A stretch of 16,893 nt of DNA from assembly GCA_900555435.1 (NCBI GenBank), contig USLH01000038.1, positions 1 through 16,893 of the forward strand, in the 5' to 3' direction. The position numbers and the translations under genes are program-made. This document shows, piece by piece, positions 14,307-16,893 of this stretch (positions within the stretch are counted from its first letter, which is position 1; every line of letters starts with the position of its first letter). The notes beneath the pieces were generated by a model, which worked only from the letters and a program-made list of their open reading frames with translations, searched no databases and was not told the DNA's origin. The DNA is from an uncultured Oscillospiraceae bacterium. GTDB lineage: Bacteria; Bacillota; Clostridia; Oscillospirales; Ruminococcaceae.

Positions 14307-14345
14307 AAAAAGCACGATCGGAAAAACTCCGACCGTGCTTTTTTA
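14307..14345. terminator. Bidirectional terminator between convergent HD/CmpB and araC genes
   Basis: AAGCACGATCGGA (14310-14322) pairs with TCCGACCGTGCTT (14328-14340), with one interior mismatch. T-run on the plus strand and an A-run before the stem serve both directions. It sits two bases after the CmpB gene stop; the last bases overlap the araC stop codon. Confidence 0.88.
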
Positions 14346-15164
14346 TGGTTCTTCCCGCCGCTCCACCTTAGAGGGCAGCTCCCCCATATACTTCTTATAG
14401 GTTTTCGCAAAATAGGACAGATTGGAAAATCCGCTCAGTTCCGCACTTTCACTGACGTTGCATTTTCCCGAAAGCAGCAGCCTTCTTGCATAGCAGCATC
14501 GGGTGTAATTGATGTGATCCACCACCGTCCGTCCGGTGATCTCCTTGAACCCCCGGCAGAAGTAGTATTTGCTGAACCCGGCGGCAGCGCTGATCTGCTC
14601 CACGGAAAGCTCTTCGGAAAGATGCAGCTGGATGTAGCTGATCGCCGCTTTTACCATATCCAGACGTTTATCCTTCCGCTCCCCGTCGAACTCCTTCCGC
14701 TCCACCCAATGGCGGCACAGATGGACCAAAAGCCCCCCTAAATCCGCCCGAACCGCAGGTTTATAGTAGGCACTCCGGGTCAGCATCTCGTCCACGATCC
14801 GGTCAAAATATTCCCTTGCCATAGCGTCGGATACCCGCAGGCAGAACTGCACCTGTCCCACCGGCGCTCCCAACTGCTCACAAAGCTCCCGCTCCGCCAG
14901 AAGGCAATAATACCGGGTCACCGGCGTCAGCGCACGGATCTCATGAATGTGCCCGCTGTTGATGACGGCGATCTCCCCGGTGCGGATCACCTGCCGCAGA
15001 GTATCGGAAGAAACCTCCGCCTCCCCTTCCACCATATAAAGCATTTCCAGGCTATCCTGCCAGTGAATATTGAAGGGTCGCCCCGGCCATGTGGTGTCCA
15101 GATGGAAGATCACCGGCAGTTCCGGATCCTTAAAAGCCGCCGATTCATACGCAAGCCGCTGCAT
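14343..15164 (-). CDS. AraC/XylS-family transcriptional regulator
   Basis: A 273-residue regulator. Residues about 25-85 form a cupin-like sensing domain: FNIHWQDSLEMLYMVEGEAEV, then the gEIAVINSGHIHEIRAL strand. The C-terminal 100 residues are the paired helix-turn-helix domain: SVEQISAAAGFSKYYFCRGF for the first helix pair, and SESAELSGFSNLSYFAKTYK for the second with the usual GFSN..YF pattern. The ATG at 15164 follows AAGGAG at good spacing; in-frame extension to 15284 would cover its own promoter and is rejected. It is transcribed divergently from the sugar isomerase/epimerase gene and probably controls it, with a sugar or sugar derivative as ligand; ligand identity is not readable. Confidence 0.92.
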   Translation of the reverse strand: MQRLAYESAAFKDPELPVIFHLDTTWPGRPFNIHWQDSLEMLYMVEGEAEVSSDTLRQVIRTGEIAVINSGHIHEIRALTPVTRYYCLLAERELCEQLGAPVGQVQFCLRVSDAMAREYFDRIVDEMLTRSAYYKPAVRADLGGLLVHLCRHWVERKEFDGERKDKRLDMVKAAISYIQLHLSEELSVEQISAAAGFSKYYFCRGFKEITGRTVVDHINYTRCCYARRLLLSGKCNVSESAELSGFSNLSYFAKTYKKYMGELPSKVERREEP

Positions 15165-15222
15165 TTTCCGCTCCTTTCCCAAAAAGAAATTGGTTCTAAA
15201 AAAGCAAGATTCTGTCAATTTG

Positions 15223-15238
15223 AGGCAACTTCTTGCCT
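15223..15238. promoter_or_regulatory. Palindromic operator candidate next to the isomerase -35 box
   Basis: AGGCAA-CTTC-TTGCCT is a perfect 6-bp inverted repeat. Its last base is the first base of the plus-strand -35 element (15238). It also lies in the transcribed leader of the araC gene. The position fits an activator contacting RNA polymerase at the isomerase promoter. Confidence 0.5.
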
Positions 15239-15265
15239 TTACAAATCTGCCTTCTATTATATAAT
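15238..15265 (+). promoter_or_regulatory. Promoter of the sugar isomerase/oxidoreductase operon
   Basis: Plus strand: TTTACA (15238-15243), 16-base spacer, TATAAT (15260-15265). The -35 is imperfect, which fits an activator-assisted promoter. It shares the -10 region with the araC promoter on the other strand. Confidence 0.7.
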
Positions 15266-15284
15266 AAGAGTAGCGAGACGTCAA
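15256..15284 (-). promoter_or_regulatory. Promoter of the araC-family gene
   Basis: Minus strand: TTGACG (15284-15279), 17-base spacer, TATAAT (15261-15256). The predicted leader is about 85 bases. The -10 boxes of this and the opposing promoter overlap within the palindrome ATTATATAAT (15256-15265). Confidence 0.8.
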
Positions 15285-15310
15285 TATTTCACTTGAAAAG
15301 GAGCGTTTTT

Positions 15311-16153
15311 ATGTATCAGTTTCCCATCGGTGTCATTCTCGATTCCTTCCGGGTGGACATTCCCACTGCACTGAAAAAAGCCGTTGAAGTCGGCGCTCAG
15401 GGCATTCAGGTCTACTCCACTTACGGCGAAATGTCCCCCGAAAACCTGGTGGGCCAGAAGCGGAAGGACTTCCTTAAAATGGTCAAGGACAACGGCCTTG
15501 TGATCTCCGCTCTCTGCGGCGACCTGGGCCACGGCTTCGGTAACGCCGAAAAGAATCCGGAGCTGATCGAACGCTCCAAACGAATTCTGGATCTGGCCAA
15601 AGAGCTGGAGACCAACATCGTCACCACTCACATCGGCGTCGTTCCTAACGATCCCGAGCACGAGCGTTATAAGATCATGCAGGAGGCCTGCTTCCAGCTG
15701 GCGCAGTACGCCGATTCTCTGGATGCTCATTTCGCCATTGAGACCGGCCCTGAGATTGCCGTTACCCTGAAGGGCTTCCTGGACGCCCTCCATTCCACCG
15801 GCGTTGCCGTCAACCTTGACCCCGCAAACCTCGTCATGGTCACTGGCGACGACCCCGTACAGGCGGTCTACACCCTGAAAGACTACATCGTCCACACCCA
15901 TGCCAAAGACGGCAAGCGGAACTACTACCGTGCTCCCGAAGAGGTATACGGTCTGGTGGAATCCGAAATGCTGGCAAGCCCTTCCTTCGTCGAGCTGCCC
16001 CTGGGCGACGGAAACGTCCCCTTCCCCGCCTACCTGAAAGCACTGGAAGACATCGGCTACAAAGGCTTCCTGACCATTGAGCGGGAAACCGGCGATAAGC
16101 CCGAAGCCGACATCCGCAAGGCTGCCAACTTCTTAAAAGACCTGATGAAATAA
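15311..16153 (+). CDS. Sugar phosphate isomerase/epimerase-like TIM-barrel protein
   Basis: A 280-residue AP-endonuclease-2-type TIM barrel. Metal-binding acids and histidines typical of the family are visible: THIGV in the middle, the Glu of AIETGPE, the Asp of VNLDPANL, the His pair of VHTHAKD and the Glu of FLTIERE near the end. Members isomerise, epimerise or dehydrate sugars and inositols; the exact substrate is not readable. The ATG at 15311 has AAGGAG seven bases upstream. Thirty bases separate it from the following oxidoreductase gene. This pairing with a Gfo/Idh dehydrogenase is common in inositol-like and keto-glycoside pathways, where the dehydrogenase makes a keto sugar that the barrel protein converts. 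Divergent araC supports inducible use of a particular carbohydrate. Confidence 0.9.
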   Translation: MYQFPIGVILDSFRVDIPTALKKAVEVGAQGIQVYSTYGEMSPENLVGQKRKDFLKMVKDNGLVISALCGDLGHGFGNAEKNPELIERSKRILDLAKELETNIVTTHIGVVPNDPEHERYKIMQEACFQLAQYADSLDAHFAIETGPEIAVTLKGFLDALHSTGVAVNLDPANLVMVTGDDPVQAVYTLKDYIVHTHAKDGKRNYYRAPEEVYGLVESEMLASPSFVELPLGDGNVPFPAYLKALEDIGYKGFLTIERETGDKPEADIRKAANFLKDLMK

Positions 16154-16183
16154 ACAACCATATTCTCAGAAAGAAGGATCCTC

Positions 16184-16893
16184 ATGAACAAGAAACTGAA
16201 AATCGCCGTGATCGGTACCGGTAACATCTCCGAGTCCCACATCAACGGCTACCTGAAAAACCCCAACGTGGAGCTTTATGCGTTCTGCGACATCCGGGAA
16301 AACCGCCTGAAAGAAATGGGCGAGAAATACGGCGTTACCCGTCTTTACACCGATAAAGACGTGATGCTCAAAGAACTCCCCGAGATTGACGCTGTCAGCG
16401 TCTGCACCTGGAACAGCCAGCACGCTCCCTGCACCATCGCCGCTCTGAACGCCGGCAAGCACGTCCTCTGTGAAAAGCCCATGGCGACCAACGCCGCCGA
16501 GGCTCTGGAGATGAAAGCCGCCGCGGAAAAGGCTGGCAAACTCCTGATGATCGGCTTCGTCCGCCGCTACGGCAACGACTGCGCCATCCTGAAGGACTTC
16601 ATCGGCGCAGACTACTTCGGCGACATCTACTACGCCAAAGCCACCTATCTCCGCCGCAACGGCAGCCCCGGAGGCTGGTTCGGCGACAAGAACTACTCCG
16701 CCCATGACATGAAGCGCCGGTTCTACGACATTGCCGCGGACTACGCGACCATTCCCATCACCCGCGTGCCGAAGGTCAAGGTCGGCGTCGTCGGCGAGAT
16801 TTATGTCAAATACTCGCCGCTGGGCAACAATGATCTGGAAAAATTTCTGGAAAGTCAGGACTGCGAGGTCAACCTGCCCGGCCTGATGGGCTT
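16184..16893 (+). CDS. Gfo/Idh/MocA oxidoreductase N-terminal part joined in frame to activase-like segment; partial at window end
   Basis: An open frame of 236 complete codons running off the right edge. Residues 1-172 are a normal Gfo/Idh oxidoreductase start: Rossmann motif IAVIGTGNIS (7-16), then VSVCTWNSQH, and the dinucleotide/substrate motif CEKPMATN, and GGWFGDKNYS, where relatives continue with a GG(G/P) stretch and the LxxxxxHxxD motif. From residue 173 the protein instead reads AHDMKRRFYDIAADY, then VKVGVVGEIYVKYSPLGNN and CEVNLPGLMG. These match the C-terminal part of large 2-hydroxyacyl-CoA dehydratase activase-like proteins. The switch is near base 16700, within about two codons, and leaves both families incomplete. 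An assembly chimera is the most likely cause; genuine recombination is possible. ATG 16184 has GAAGGA upstream. Confidence 0.75.
   Translation, partial: MNKKLKIAVIGTGNISESHINGYLKNPNVELYAFCDIRENRLKEMGEKYGVTRLYTDKDVMLKELPEIDAVSVCTWNSQHAPCTIAALNAGKHVLCEKPMATNAAEALEMKAAAEKAGKLLMIGFVRRYGNDCAILKDFIGADYFGDIYYAKATYLRRNGSPGGWFGDKNYSAHDMKRRFYDIAADYATIPITRVPKVKVGVVGEIYVKYSPLGNNDLEKFLESQDCEVNLPGLMG

Noticed and set aside
15165..15284. Longer start for the AraC regulator
   Set aside because: It would put the gene's own promoter and the divergent operator region inside the coding sequence; ATG 15164 has a proper AAGGAG site.
1..16893. CRISPR array, insertion sequence, prophage or toxin-antitoxin pair
   Set aside because: No regularly spaced repeats, transposase or integrase motifs, or paired small toxin/antitoxin genes were seen by eye on either strand.

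Overview
The window looks like chromosomal DNA of an anaerobic, probably spore-forming Clostridia-type member of the Bacillota. The evidence is a yunB-like sporulation gene, strong AGGAGG-type ribosome binding sites, TTGACA/TATAAT promoters, a Na+-pumping decarboxylase module, ATP-type phosphofructokinase and intrinsic terminators with T-runs. Family or genus cannot be fixed from sequence alone. Most genes are on the minus strand; plus-strand genes lie only at 12987-14305 and from 15311 onward.

Layout. (1) 89-4036, minus: a three-gene envelope operon encoding a signal-peptidase-like membrane protein that appears to have lost its catalytic residues, a glycoside-hydrolase-like lipoprotein and an exported N-acetylmuramoyl-L-alanine amidase. 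It has its own promoter and a hairpin before the first ribosome binding site. (2) 4143-4814, minus: yunB. (3) 4949-7748, minus: pfkA and an alpha-phosphoglucomutase, each with its own promoter, forming a hexose-phosphate block. (4) 7897-9449, minus: gamma/delta-like and beta subunits of a Na+-translocating decarboxylase, without alpha subunit or biotin carrier. (5) 9695-10807, minus: an SPFH/slipin protein with three N-terminal repeats. (6) 10808-11264: a gene-free gap with an orphan tRNA-like T-arm. (7) 11265-12586, minus: a GH27 alpha-galactosidase translationally coupled to a 63-residue zinc-ribbon-like protein, behind a fully consensus promoter. (8) 12987-14305, plus: an HD-domain hydrolase overlapping a CmpB-type membrane protein. 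(9) 14343-16893: an AraC regulator divergent from a TIM-barrel sugar isomerase/epimerase and a Gfo/Idh-type oxidoreductase, probably a small sugar-catabolic unit that the AraC protein controls.

Three things most merit a second look. The last reading frame changes protein family abruptly near 16700, from Gfo/Idh oxidoreductase to the C-terminal part of a 2-hydroxyacyl-CoA dehydratase activase-like protein; an assembly chimera is the leading explanation. The S26-like protein at 3062-4036 lacks both catalytic positions yet heads a wall-hydrolase operon. The araC/isomerase promoters share a symmetric -10 box beside a palindrome. I see no CRISPR array, insertion sequence, complete tRNA or rRNA, and no obvious undescribed defence system.
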